A DNA stretch of 6,282 nt. It comes from Acidobacteriaceae bacterium. GTDB lineage: Bacteria; Acidobacteriota; Terriglobia; Terriglobales; Acidobacteriaceae. Shown piece after piece: positions 1 to 5,849 of this stretch. The stretch covers positions 5,521 through 11,802 of the forward strand of contig PLKU01000159.1 in the NCBI GenBank assembly GCA_003140705.1, written 5' to 3'. Position 1 is the stretch's first letter. Every line of letters starts with the position of its first letter. Made by a program: the position numbers and the translations under genes. The notes beneath the pieces are model-generated. The model saw nothing but the letters and a program-made list of their open reading frames with translations. It was not told where the DNA came from and did not search any database.

Positions 1-860
1 GTTTCGCCGATGGTGATGCCCTCCACGCCGGCCACGGCCACAATGTCGCCCATCGTGGTCTCTGTGGTCTCGATGCGCTTGAGTCCGCCGAAGGTAAACA
101 GCTTTGTAATGCGTGTCTTTTGCAACGAGCCATCTCGCTTGGAGATGGTCACGTCGTCCCCGGCCTTCAAAGTTCCCTGAAAGACGCGGCAGATAGCAAT
201 GCGGCCAAAGTATTCGGAGTAATCGAGGTTCGTTACCAGAATCTGCAACGTGCCTTCAGAGTCACCTGTAGCCGCGGGAATCGTAGACACTATGGTCTCG
301 AACAACGGCTGCAAATCAACGCCCGGCACCGCCGGATCGAGAGTCGCCGTGCCGTTCTTGGCTACGGCATAAAGCACCGGAAAATCTAACTGCGACTCGT
401 CCGCATCCAGGTCGATGAAAAGATCGTAAATTTCGTTCAGCACTTCCTGCGGCCGCGCGTCGGGGCGGTCGATCTTGTTGATCACCACAATGGGCAGCAG
501 CTTGGCCTCAAGCGCTTTGGCCAGCACATAGCGCGTCTGCGGCAGCGGGCCCTCGGCCGCGTCAACCAGCAGCATCACGCCGTCCACCATCTTCAGCGCA
601 CGTTCCACCTCGCCGCCAAAGTCAGCGTGGCCCGGCGTGTCCACAATGTTGATCTTCCCGCCTTCAAAGACGATGGCCGTGTTCTTGGCCAGGATTGTGA
701 TGCCGCGCTCCCGCTCCAGTTCGTTTGAGTCCATCACCCTGTCGGCCACCTGCTCATTGGCGCGGAAGGTTCCCGACTGACGCAGCATGGCGTCGACAAG
801 CGTTGTCTTTCCGTGGTCAACATGGGCAATGATGGCGATATTGCGTATCGTCTGGGTCAC
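1..860 (-). CDS. typA: Translational GTPase TypA/BipA, N-terminal part (cut by left window edge)
   Basis: TypA/BipA is a ribosome-binding GTPase of the EF-G family that helps 50S assembly and growth under cold or other stress. The reading frame is open from a GTG at 860-858 to the window edge and gives 286 residues of a protein usually about 600 long. It contains the G domain: G1 AHVDHGKTT (residues 12-20), switch I RGIT (52-55), G3 DTPGH (74-78), G4 NKID (128-131) and a G5-like loop near 164-170. The start of beta-barrel domain II follows (about 205-286). The GTG gives [18 protein letters not shown], which lines up with the E. coli BipA N terminus ([18 protein letters not shown]). AAGGA at 877-873 lies 12 nt upstream, a rather long spacing. 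An in-frame ATG at 953-951 would add 31 unconserved residues and overlaps a likely -10 box, so I reject it. It lies downstream of yggX on the same strand, 245 bp away, and probably has its own promoter. Family assignment is nearly certain. Confidence 0.97.
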   Translation of the reverse strand, partial: MTQTIRNIAIIAHVDHGKTTLVDAMLRQSGTFRANEQVADRVMDSNELERERGITILAKNTAIVFEGGKINIVDTPGHADFGGEVERALKMVDGVMLLVDAAEGPLPQTRYVLAKALEAKLLPIVVINKIDRPDARPQEVLNEIYDLFIDLDADESQLDFPVLYAVAKNGTATLDPAVPGVDLQPLFETIVSTIPAATGDSEGTLQILVTNLDYSEYFGRIAICRVFQGTLKAGDDVTISKRDGSLQKTRITKLFTFGGLKRIETTETTMGDIVAVAGVEGITIGE

Positions 861-951
861 AGGGGGGTTTTGTCCTTCTCTTGTTCGGCCAAAGAGGCCA
901 TGGGGTTGGCGGCGCCAAGGTGGCGAAGTGCCACACAAAGCGGCAACTTCC

Positions 952-960
952 ATTCTACCA
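952..960 (-). promoter_or_regulatory. Candidate extended -10 promoter of typA
   Basis: Read on the minus strand, positions 960-952 are TGG followed by TAGAAT. This is a 5/6 match to TATAAT with the TG of an extended -10 element. No good -35 is visible, which is usual for this class. Transcription would start near 945, giving a leader of about 85 nt before the GTG start of typA. This is a motif reading only. Confidence 0.35.
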
Positions 961-1037
961 GTAGCGTTGAGCCGCGGGCATTGCGCCTGCGCACCGCACG
1001 CGGAACTCATAGGATCCGCAAGGCATAAGTCGAGAAA

Positions 1038-1052
1038 GCGGCAATCGGCCGC
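1038..1052 (-). terminator. Weak hairpin downstream of yggX, possible terminator
   Basis: GCGGC (1038-1042) and GCCGC (1048-1052) form a 5-bp stem around a 5-nt loop. In the minus direction the stem is followed by TTTCTCG, only a poor U tract. It lies 54 nt past the yggX stop and before the likely typA promoter, which is where a terminator or attenuating stem would be placed. Strength is doubtful. Confidence 0.2.
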
Positions 1053-1105
1053 CCCGCAATCCTCATCAGGTTCTTATGTAAAAATCTGCCGGCTCATGCC
1101 CACGA

Positions 1106-1378
1106 TCAGTGCGACGGCGGGACAAATTCTGAGGGCAGACCCGTGCCTGTGCCGAAGAAAAACTCCTCCATCTGCTCCACAAGAAACGTCTGCGCCTGCG
1201 GGGTCCAGGGCTGCAACCGATATTCATTCAGCAGCATCTTCTGCCGGTCAACCCACTCCGCCCAGGCCGCTCTCGAGACGTTCTTGAAAATCTTCTGGCC
1301 AAATTCAGAATCGAAGGGAGGTTCGTCCAGTCCCTCCATCTCTTTCTTGTTCCGCGTGCAGAAAACCATGTGTGCCAT
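1106..1378 (-). CDS. yggX: YggX-family Fe(II)-trafficking / oxidative damage protection protein
   Basis: This is a 90-residue cytoplasmic protein of the YggX family (PF04362). E. coli YggX, of about the same size, protects Fe-S clusters and limits oxidative damage, and is proposed to traffic Fe(II). Visible family marks are Cys7 in MVFCT (the E. coli Cys also falls at residue 7), EGLD at 15-18, FGQKIF at 26-31, and the core AWAEWVDRQKMLLNEYRL at 38-55, equivalent to AWxxWxxxQxMLINExxL in E. coli. LVEQMEEFFF at 66-75 matches the C-terminal helix. The ATG at 1378-1376 has an AGGGAG Shine-Dalgarno element 8 nt upstream and puts the Cys at its usual position, so the later Met4 is unlikely. It is divergent from the SRAP gene and upstream of typA on the same strand. 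Its short tail (after residue 80) is not conserved. Function in this organism is inferred from the family. Confidence 0.93.
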   Translation of the reverse strand: MAHMVFCTRNKKEMEGLDEPPFDSEFGQKIFKNVSRAAWAEWVDRQKMLLNEYRLQPWTPQAQTFLVEQMEEFFFGTGTGLPSEFVPPSH

Positions 1379-1411
1379 TCGTCATGCTCCCTGTTTCTTC
1401 TGTCAGTTTCT

Positions 1412-1417
1412 ATTGTA
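1412..1417 (-). promoter_or_regulatory. Candidate -10 box of yggX
   Basis: The minus strand reads TACAAT at 1417-1412, a 5/6 match to TATAAT in a locally A+T-rich patch of a G+C-rich intergenic region. It would give a start near 1405 and a leader of about 27 nt ending in the AGGGAG ribosome-binding site. I cannot find a convincing -35 at 16-18 nt. Confidence 0.3.
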
Positions 1418-1544
1418 TTTGATAAGCTTCCCGCCGCGGCCAGAAAGGCAAGCCGTCCGCCATCGCCTCCACCTACGCCAGCCACAAGCTTCCGTCGGCT
1501 CGTTGAAAATATGCGTGCCAACTAGCGTGAACCCATTGCATCAT

Positions 1545-1548
1545 GGAG
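1545..1548 (+). promoter_or_regulatory. Ribosome-binding site that fixes the SRAP start
   Basis: GGAG lies 6 nt before the ATG at 1555. It overlaps the earlier in-frame ATG at 1543, which therefore cannot use it. This supports translation from 1555, the start that places Cys directly after the initiator Met, as SRAP chemistry requires. Confidence 0.7.
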
Positions 1549-1554
1549 TTGATC

Positions 1555-2262
1555 ATGTGCGGCCGATTCGCCCGTAAATCTACGCAGCAGGTTCTCGCCG
1601 ACTGGTTCGGCGTTGAGCTGGAAGACATGCCCTGGTTTGCGCCCAGCTACAACGTGGCACCGCAGAGCGTGCAACCGGTGGTGCGGTTGAGCCGCGGCTC
1701 CGTTGGTCGCGAAATTGCCCTCATGCGCTGGGGGCTTCTGCCCTTCTGGGCCAAAGATGCCAAATTCGGCTACAGCACAATCAACGCACGCGCTGAAGAG
1801 GTGGCCGAAAAACCTGCCTATCGCGAGGCGTTCAAGAAACGCCGCTGCCTGGCGCCCGCAGACGCGTTCTACGAGTGGCAACGGATTGACAGCAAGACAA
1901 AGCACCCCTTCGCCATCGCTCTCAAAACCCGCAATCCTTATGCCTTTGCCGGCCTGTGGGAACATTGGCAGCCCAAAGATGGCGCGGCTCTCGAAACCTT
2001 TACCATCCTCACCACCGATCCAAACGCCATCATGGAGCCCATCCACAACCGGATGCCAGTGATTCTCGAACCGCATGATTACTCACGCTGGCTCGATCTC
2101 GGCGATCCCGCAAGGCCGCCCGTAGACTTGCTCCGCCCCTTCCCGGCAGAGGAGATGGTCGCCTGGCCAGTTGGCGACCGAGTAGGTAACGTTCGCAACA
2201 ACGATGTGCAATTACTTGAAGCCCTCTCACCTACCCTCGATGAACAGTCACAGATGGGCTAA
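1555..2262 (+). CDS. SRAP-domain abasic-site DNA-protein crosslink protein (YedK/HMCES family)
   Basis: SRAP proteins bind abasic sites in single-stranded DNA and form a thiazolidine crosslink through the N-terminal Cys, shielding the lesion from cleavage and error-prone bypass. This 235-residue protein is a standard one-domain member (E. coli YedK is about 222). Key residues are all present: Cys2 in MCGRF, Asn77 in STINARAE, Glu107 in FYEW and His164 in HNRMPVIL, matching YedK C2, N75, E105 and H160. Other family marks are YNVAP (32-36) and the MRWGLLPFW stretch (57-65). Met removal must expose Cys2, so the start is 1555 rather than the in-frame ATG at 1543. The end is near the VGNVRNND stretch (208-217), followed by a short variable tail. 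It is divergent from yggX across about 176 bp. I see no obvious LexA-type operator upstream, so regulation is unknown. Family assignment is firm. Confidence 0.96.
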   Translation: MCGRFARKSTQQVLADWFGVELEDMPWFAPSYNVAPQSVQPVVRLSRGSVGREIALMRWGLLPFWAKDAKFGYSTINARAEEVAEKPAYREAFKKRRCLAPADAFYEWQRIDSKTKHPFAIALKTRNPYAFAGLWEHWQPKDGAALETFTILTTDPNAIMEPIHNRMPVILEPHDYSRWLDLGDPARPPVDLLRPFPAEEMVAWPVGDRVGNVRNNDVQLLEALSPTLDEQSQMG

Positions 2263-2290
2263 GACTTTCGTGCTTGCATGTTACTAATCG

Positions 2291-2319
2291 GCGCATCGAA
2301 CTAAAGATTGCGCTTGACA
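2291..2319 (+). promoter_or_regulatory. Inverted repeat abutting a TTGACA -35-like box upstream of the DUF4870 gene
   Basis: GCGCATC (2291-2297) and GATTGCGC (2306-2313) pair as a 7-bp stem with one bulged T around an 8-nt loop. A perfect TTGACA follows at once at 2314-2319. This may be a promoter with an operator, or the 3' hairpin of the SRAP transcript. No good -10 is found 16-18 nt after TTGACA, and the start codon is about 145 nt further on, so the promoter call is weak. Confidence 0.25.
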
Positions 2320-2453
2320 ACCGTTCACTTCAAAGCTTTCCTAGTGGTGATCCAGGTAAACGTTTTTCTCGTGCTCTCGGCCCAGGTTACTCGTAGTTAC
2401 CCAATCTGGCGCGGCCGAAGGGCCAACGATTCGCACCCCACTCCTGACCACGA

Positions 2454-2458
2454 AAGGA
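2454..2458 (+). promoter_or_regulatory. Ribosome-binding site of the DUF4870 gene
   Basis: AAGGA lies 6 nt before the ATG at 2465 but only 3 nt before the adjacent in-frame ATG at 2462. The spacing favours 2465. Confidence 0.6.
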
Positions 2459-2464
2459 ACCATG

Positions 2465-2845
2465 ATGTCTGATACTCCGCAGTCTGGCCTCTCTGACAAC
2501 GCCGCAGGTGCAATCGCATACTTGACGTTTGTGCCGGCGATCGTATTCCTGGTCCTCCCGCCTTATAACACGAGCCCATACGTGCGTTTCCACGCCTGGC
2601 AGTCCATCTTCCTCAACGTGGCGGCATTTGCCATCTATGTCGTGCTTGCTATTCTCTCGGTGTTCGTGGCCACAATGATTCCCTTTGGCAATTTTGGGGG
2701 GTTCGGGCTCTGGTATCTGGTGGTAGCAGCGGTAAGACTTACCTTGTTCATCATCTGGCTGATCTGCGTCTTGAAGGCCGTCAACGGCGGCAAGTTCAAG
2801 CTGCCCGTCATCGGCGCCATTTCCGAGCAGATGGCCAACAAGTAA
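2465..2845 (+). CDS. DUF4870 (Tic20-like) small membrane protein
   Basis: This is a 126-residue protein of the DUF4870 / Tic20-like family, whose bacterial members have no settled function. After a short polar N terminus there are three predicted membrane helices at about residues 13-31, 48-71 and 82-105. The family signature is the short loop V-R-F-H-A-W-Q-S (40-47) between helices 1 and 2, normally written as VRFHAxQS, and the C-terminal G-K-F-K-L-P-V-I-G-A-I-S stretch (109-120). Both are typical of DUF4870. A glycine- and phenylalanine-rich turn (74-81) links helices 2 and 3. The first codon could be 2462 or 2465, giving one residue of difference; 2465 has the better spacing. It follows the SRAP gene by about 200 bp on the same strand and probably has its own promoter. 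It converges on rnr with only 54 bp between stops. I can name the family but not the function. Confidence 0.88.
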   Translation: MSDTPQSGLSDNAAGAIAYLTFVPAIVFLVLPPYNTSPYVRFHAWQSIFLNVAAFAIYVVLAILSVFVATMIPFGNFGGFGLWYLVVAAVRLTLFIIWLICVLKAVNGGKFKLPVIGAISEQMANK

Positions 2846-2871
2846 GCCGGTTCTCAATCAGGCATCGCCAA

Positions 2872-2898
2872 GGTCGGCCTCTCAAAAAGGGGCCGATC
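2872..2898. terminator. Strong hairpin between convergent stops, probable bidirectional terminator
   Basis: GGTCGGCCTCT (2872-2882) pairs with AGGGGCCGATC (2888-2898) over 11 positions, nine Watson-Crick and two G-U, around the loop CAAAA. It sits between the DUF4870 stop (2845) and the rnr stop (2900), one base past the latter. The pairing works in either direction. Neither side has a clear U tract, so it may act as a 3' end-stabilising or Rho-assisted stem rather than a classical intrinsic terminator. Confidence 0.6.
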
Positions 2899-2899
2899 A

Positions 2900-5500
2900 T
2901 CAACGGCGGCGCTTGCCCCTCGCGCCAAACCGCTTCTTTCCCTTCAAAACCTGCTTCGCCCCATCTGCCCGCTTGATCTTCTTTGGTTTGGAAAGACCTT
3001 TCCCTGGCTGCTTCTTCCCAGTCAGAATCAGCCCCTCCTCAACAATCGAGAATTGCAGTCTTCGTTCCTGCGCCAGAACGCGATCAAGGATTACCTGCAA
3101 CCGGTCTCCTGCTCGGAATCGGCGTCCCGTGCGCTCTCCAATCACTTCGTGCGTGTTTTCACGCCATGTGTAGCGGTCGTCGCGCATCGAATCGATGGGT
3201 ACCAGCCCTTCGACGAACATATCAGTCAATTCAACAAACAGGCCAAACTTCGCAGGGTTCAGCACCAACGCGGCAAACTCCTCGCCGACCCGGTCTTCCA
3301 TGAAGCGAACCTTCTTCCACTCGATCAATTCGCGCTCGGCCTCCGCTGCTCGTCGTTCGGTCAGGCTGGTTTCTTCGGCAATTTGCGCCAGCTCCGCCTC
3401 GGGAATCGGCGCCTCGACAGAAAAGCTTCCACCTCCCATAGCCGCCGGGTGCCCCGTCCTTGGCGCGTTGTTGGCTTTGCGCGTAGGGTGGTATTCACTA
3501 CCGATGATTTGCAGCCCTTCAGTCGGATGCGTCCATGGCGAACTGTGTCGGCCCTTCGCAACCGCGCCCTTCCCCATCACTCCCTGTCTTAGCAGAGCTT
3601 TGGTAATGCGATGCACTATCAAATCCGGGTAGCGGCGAATCGGCGAGGTGAAGTGCGTATAGCTCGGCGCCGCCAGCGCAAAATGGCCTTCATTGATCTC
3701 CGAATAGCGAGCCTGTTTGAGTGAGCGCAGCATCAGGTAGCTCAGGATGCGCTCCTCCGGCTTGCCCTCAATGCGTTTGGCCAGCTTTTGATACATGCGC
3801 GGCGTTACAGGAATGTCTTCTGCCACCTCGTGCATCCGCGGATTGCGTCCGCGGCCGTGCGAGTCTCTTCGCTCGCCGCGGGTCTGAATGCGCTTTACCG
3901 GCAAAGCGCCCAGGCCGAGCGAGTAGCCAAATGCCGCTGCCAGTTCCTCAAACTGGACTACGCGTCGCGCCTCCGGCTTCTCATGGATTCGATAGAGCGA
4001 TGGCACACCCAGGTCTTCAAGCCATGTTGCCACGCACTCGTTGGCCGCCAGCATGAACTCCTCGATCAACCGATTGGCCCAGGTCCGCTCGGATTTTGTG
4101 ACGCCGCGCATCTGCCCGTGTTCGTCAAACTCAATCACCGGCTCAGGTAAATCAAAGTCGATTGAACCCCGTTCCTCGCGCCGCTTGTTCATCAGCCCAG
4201 CCAGCAGCCGCATCCGCTCAAACTCAGGGACAAGCGCCTCATTGCGCGCGCGCGCTTCACCATCGCCCTCCAGAATCGCGTGAACCTCCGTGTAGGTCAT
4301 GCGCGCTGCTGACCGTATCACCCCTTCAACAATCTCGTAACTCTCAATGCGGCCCTCGGAATCAAGCTGCATGATGCAACTGAGCACCAGCCGGTCCTCG
4401 CCCGGACGCAAGCTGCAAATACCCGTCGAAAGTTCGCGCGGCAGCATGGGAATTGCTCGGTCTGGAAAGTAGACGCTGGTTCCCCGCAGTCTTGCTTCCA
4501 GGTCGAGGTCTGTCCCCGCGCACACGTACTCGGCCACGTCCGCAATATGCACCTGCAATTCATAGCCGCTATTGCGTTCGGTCACCAGGATCGCGTCATC
4601 GAAATCGCGAGCCGTCTCGCCGTCGATCGTCACAATCGGTAACGATCGGAAATCGCGGTGGCTTGCTGCTTCAGTCTCATCCAGATGCGCAACGCTCCGC
4701 GCCTCGGCCAAAACTTTCTCCGGAAACACGCGCGGCAGCTGGTGCTTGCGGATCATCATCTCCACATCCACGCCAAAGTCATCCGGATCGCCCAGCACCT
4801 CAATCACGCGGCCAACCGGTGGCCTCGTAGGCGTGGGCCAACTCGTAATCTCGACATCGACGACGAGTCCCTCAAGATCGTCGTGAATGTCTGGAGTCGC
4901 CGCTTCGCTGCCAAGCACGCGGTGGGCCGTGGCCGATTCCCCGGCCGGTGGCAGCTCCTGCCCAGGTGGGATCAGGATGTGTTGCGTCATTCGTTCGTCA
5001 AAAGGAACAACACTGTGCCCCATCGTTCTGTCTGAGCGCGCATAGTGGAAAACTCCCACTACTGTAGGGTTGCGCCGTTCAATCACCCGGACAATCCGGC
5101 CCATGCGCCGCCCATCGGCCTTTGGCGGCTCCACTTCCACCAGCACCTGGTCGCCCTGCATTGCGCCGTTGATCTCATTCGGAGGAATGAAGATATCTTC
5201 CTGCCCTGAGGCCTGTCGCACGTTCGGACGCACAAATCCATAGCCGTCACGATGCAGATCGAGCCGCCCGACTGATAGATTTTCCCGCGTGCCGCCTACG
5301 CCGGTCGCAGCTCGAGGAATGCTCCAATGCTCGCGATCGAGCTTGATCAGTTCGCCGCGGGCTGTCAGCCGTGCCAACTGTTCCAGCAGCAGACGCCGCT
5401 CCCGCCCGCCGCCAAGGCTCAGTTCGCGAACTAATTGCTTGTATCCGGCTTTCTGCCCGGTGGAGCGGCCAATCCGCACCACCAGTTCACGGTCGGTCAT
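2900..5500 (-). CDS. rnr: Ribonuclease R (RNB-family 3'-5' exoribonuclease)
   Basis: RNase R degrades structured RNA processively from the 3' end in mRNA turnover and rRNA and tmRNA quality control. The 866 residues (about 813 in E. coli) run in family order: an N-terminal winged-helix domain (about 1-65), cold-shock domains (about 74-124 and 147-256), RNB (about 281-635), S1 (about 736-822) and a Lys/Arg-rich tail (about 828-866). The RNB metal site is seen in TIDGETARDFDDA with Asp293, Asp299, Asp301 and Asp302, and HFTSPIRRYPDL (616-627) carries the conserved arginines. Two stretches exceed E. coli RNase R: a basic insert at 537-563 and a linker of about 58 residues at 641-698 between RNB and S1, against about 15. 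The linker DNA contains a REP-like palindrome. The ATG at 5500 has no clear Shine-Dalgarno. GTG codons at 5539 and 5536 would add 12-13 unconserved residues. The gene is divergent from the bactofilin gene. Identity is certain; the start is not. Confidence 0.97.
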   Translation of the reverse strand: MTDRELVVRIGRSTGQKAGYKQLVRELSLGGGRERRLLLEQLARLTARGELIKLDREHWSIPRAATGVGGTRENLSVGRLDLHRDGYGFVRPNVRQASGQEDIFIPPNEINGAMQGDQVLVEVEPPKADGRRMGRIVRVIERRNPTVVGVFHYARSDRTMGHSVVPFDERMTQHILIPPGQELPPAGESATAHRVLGSEAATPDIHDDLEGLVVDVEITSWPTPTRPPVGRVIEVLGDPDDFGVDVEMMIRKHQLPRVFPEKVLAEARSVAHLDETEAASHRDFRSLPIVTIDGETARDFDDAILVTERNSGYELQVHIADVAEYVCAGTDLDLEARLRGTSVYFPDRAIPMLPRELSTGICSLRPGEDRLVLSCIMQLDSEGRIESYEIVEGVIRSAARMTYTEVHAILEGDGEARARNEALVPEFERMRLLAGLMNKRREERGSIDFDLPEPVIEFDEHGQMRGVTKSERTWANRLIEEFMLAANECVATWLEDLGVPSLYRIHEKPEARRVVQFEELAAAFGYSLGLGALPVKRIQTRGERRDSHGRGRNPRMHEVAEDIPVTPRMYQKLAKRIEGKPEERILSYLMLRSLKQARYSEINEGHFALAAPSYTHFTSPIRRYPDLIVHRITKALLRQGVMGKGAVAKGRHSSPWTHPTEGLQIIGSEYHPTRKANNAPRTGHPAAMGGGSFSVEAPIPEAELAQIAEETSLTERRAAEAERELIEWKKVRFMEDRVGEEFAALVLNPAKFGLFVELTDMFVEGLVPIDSMRDDRYTWRENTHEVIGERTGRRFRAGDRLQVILDRVLAQERRLQFSIVEEGLILTGKKQPGKGLSKPKKIKRADGAKQVLKGKKRFGARGKRRR
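3447..3491. repeat. REP-like imperfect palindrome inside rnr
   Basis: The plus strand has GGGTGCCCC (3447-3455), then CCT (3458-3460) and CGCG (3464-3467), a 12-nt spacer, CGCG (3480-3483), AGG (3485-3487) and GGGTGG (3486-3491). CGCG pairs with CGCG, and CCT with AGG outside it. The layout resembles a dispersed palindromic repeat that I recall from Acidobacteriota intergenic DNA (GGGTGCCCC, a short stem, then GGGTGG). It encodes part of the long RNB-S1 linker. The dispersed-repeat identity is from memory and needs a genome-wide match. Confidence 0.35.
3836..3876. repeat. Two adjacent hairpins within the basic insert of RNase R
   Basis: CCGCG (3836-3840) pairs with CGCGG (3850-3854) across 9 nt, and GCGAG (3859-3863) pairs with CTCGC (3872-3876) across 8 nt. 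They fall in the codons for the Arg-rich insert of the RNB domain that E. coli RNase R lacks. They could be chance pairing in G+C-rich DNA or the remains of a small palindromic insertion. Confidence 0.25.
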
Positions 5501-5559
5501 ACGGTAAGAGTAGGCTATTGACAGGCGAGCGCGCACCACCCGCCGTTATCGGGCCGTGG

Positions 5560-5586
5560 AGCATGCAGCGCGCAAAGTTGCATGCT
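5560..5586. promoter_or_regulatory. 8-bp perfect inverted repeat upstream of rnr, possible operator
   Basis: AGCATGCA (5560-5567) and TGCATGCT (5579-5586) are perfect inverted copies with an 11-nt spacer. Each arm contains the palindrome GCATGC. The centre-to-centre distance of 19 bp is close to two helical turns, suiting a dimeric DNA-binding protein. It lies about 60 bp upstream of the rnr ATG. No binding protein is identifiable. Confidence 0.35.
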
Positions 5587-5669
5587 GCACTGGCGGCGAT
5601 TTGTTGTCACAATTGGCTACCTGTCGCCCTTGTTTAACCACGCATTCGATAAAATCAGGCTCGCCGCCT

Positions 5670-5675
5670 TAAAAT
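5670..5675 (+). promoter_or_regulatory. Candidate -10 box of the bactofilin gene
   Basis: TAAAAT is a 5/6 match to TATAAT. A second TAAAAT lies at 5650-5655. Spacing to any TTGACA-like box is poor for both, so this is only a candidate. Starting here, the transcript would have a leader of roughly 165 nt. Confidence 0.2.
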
Positions 5676-5737
5676 AGCGGGAATGAAACGTTATGGCGCA
5701 CCACCAGGGGGAAGCATCCCACTCGTGGCCGCTCTTG

Positions 5738-5834
5738 GGGTCGCCGGATATCAGATAGCCCGGCGGTCCAACATTCGGATTTTTGGGCCAGCGGCAATGG
5801 ACCCTGCCTTGGCAGCCCCCAGTCCCTTCGGGAC
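5738..5834 (+). promoter_or_regulatory. Candidate structured 5' leader of the bactofilin gene
   Basis: Four stem-loops follow one another. The first has a 10-bp stem, 5738-5747 with 5760-5769, including two G-U pairs and a 12-nt loop. The second pairs GGGCCA (5785-5790) with TGG-A-CCC (5798-5804), with one bulged A. The third is CTGC-CTTG-GCAG (5804-5815), sharing one base with the second. The fourth is GTCCC-TTC-GGGAC (5822-5834). The ribosome-binding site follows 4 nt later. A fifth, weaker stem may precede them (5701-5704 with 5725-5728). I recognise no known riboswitch. It could be a cis-regulatory RNA or a cluster of dispersed palindromes. Confidence 0.35.
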
Positions 5835-5838
5835 AGAA

Positions 5839-5843
5839 AAGGA
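5839..5843 (+). promoter_or_regulatory. Ribosome-binding site of the bactofilin gene
   Basis: AAGGA lies 6 nt before the TTG at 5850 and 15 nt before the in-frame ATG at 5859. The spacing clearly favours the TTG start. Confidence 0.55.
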
Positions 5844-5849
5844 ATTACC

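Larger units (their letters stand above)
5501..5849. other. Divergent intergenic region between rnr and the bactofilin gene
   Basis: No convincing gene lies in these 349 bp. The rnr-proximal half holds an 8-bp inverted repeat (5560-5586) and the short palindrome TTGTCACAA (5604-5612). The middle has two TAAAAT hexamers (5650-5655 and 5670-5675), the likeliest -10 boxes for the bactofilin gene, though neither has a good -35. The part after about 5700 can fold into a row of stem-loops ending just before the bactofilin ribosome-binding site. A minus-strand frame of 96 codons crosses this region into the bactofilin gene, but it resembles no protein and is probably chance. Confidence 0.6.

Noticed and set aside
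862..867. Run of six G just before the typA start as a phase-variation tract
   Set aside because: Six bases is short for slippage and it lies outside the coding region if the GTG start is right.
951..953. In-frame ATG upstream of the typA GTG start
   Set aside because: It adds 31 residues unlike any TypA N terminus and overlaps the likely -10 box, while the GTG at 860 matches the family start.
787..1287. Plus-strand open frame of 166 codons over the typA start and yggX
   Set aside because: It lies antisense to two well-recognised genes, its product is low-order and Arg/Ser/Pro-rich, and it has no family signature.
1543..1545. ATG at 1543 as start of the SRAP gene
   Set aside because: It would bury the catalytic Cys at residue 6, and the ribosome-binding site overlaps it.
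1522..2076. Minus-strand open frame of 184 codons inside the SRAP gene
   Set aside because: It is antisense to a gene with intact catalytic residues. Long antisense frames are expected in G+C-rich coding DNA.
3053..3592. Plus-strand open frame of 179 codons inside rnr
   Set aside because: It is antisense to RNase R and matches no protein pattern. The same holds for the other plus-strand frames between 2913 and 5637.
5641..5849. tRNA, 6S, SRP RNA or a known riboswitch in the rnr-bactofilin gap
   Set aside because: No T-loop, SRP core, or recognisable riboswitch core sequence is visible despite the strong stems.
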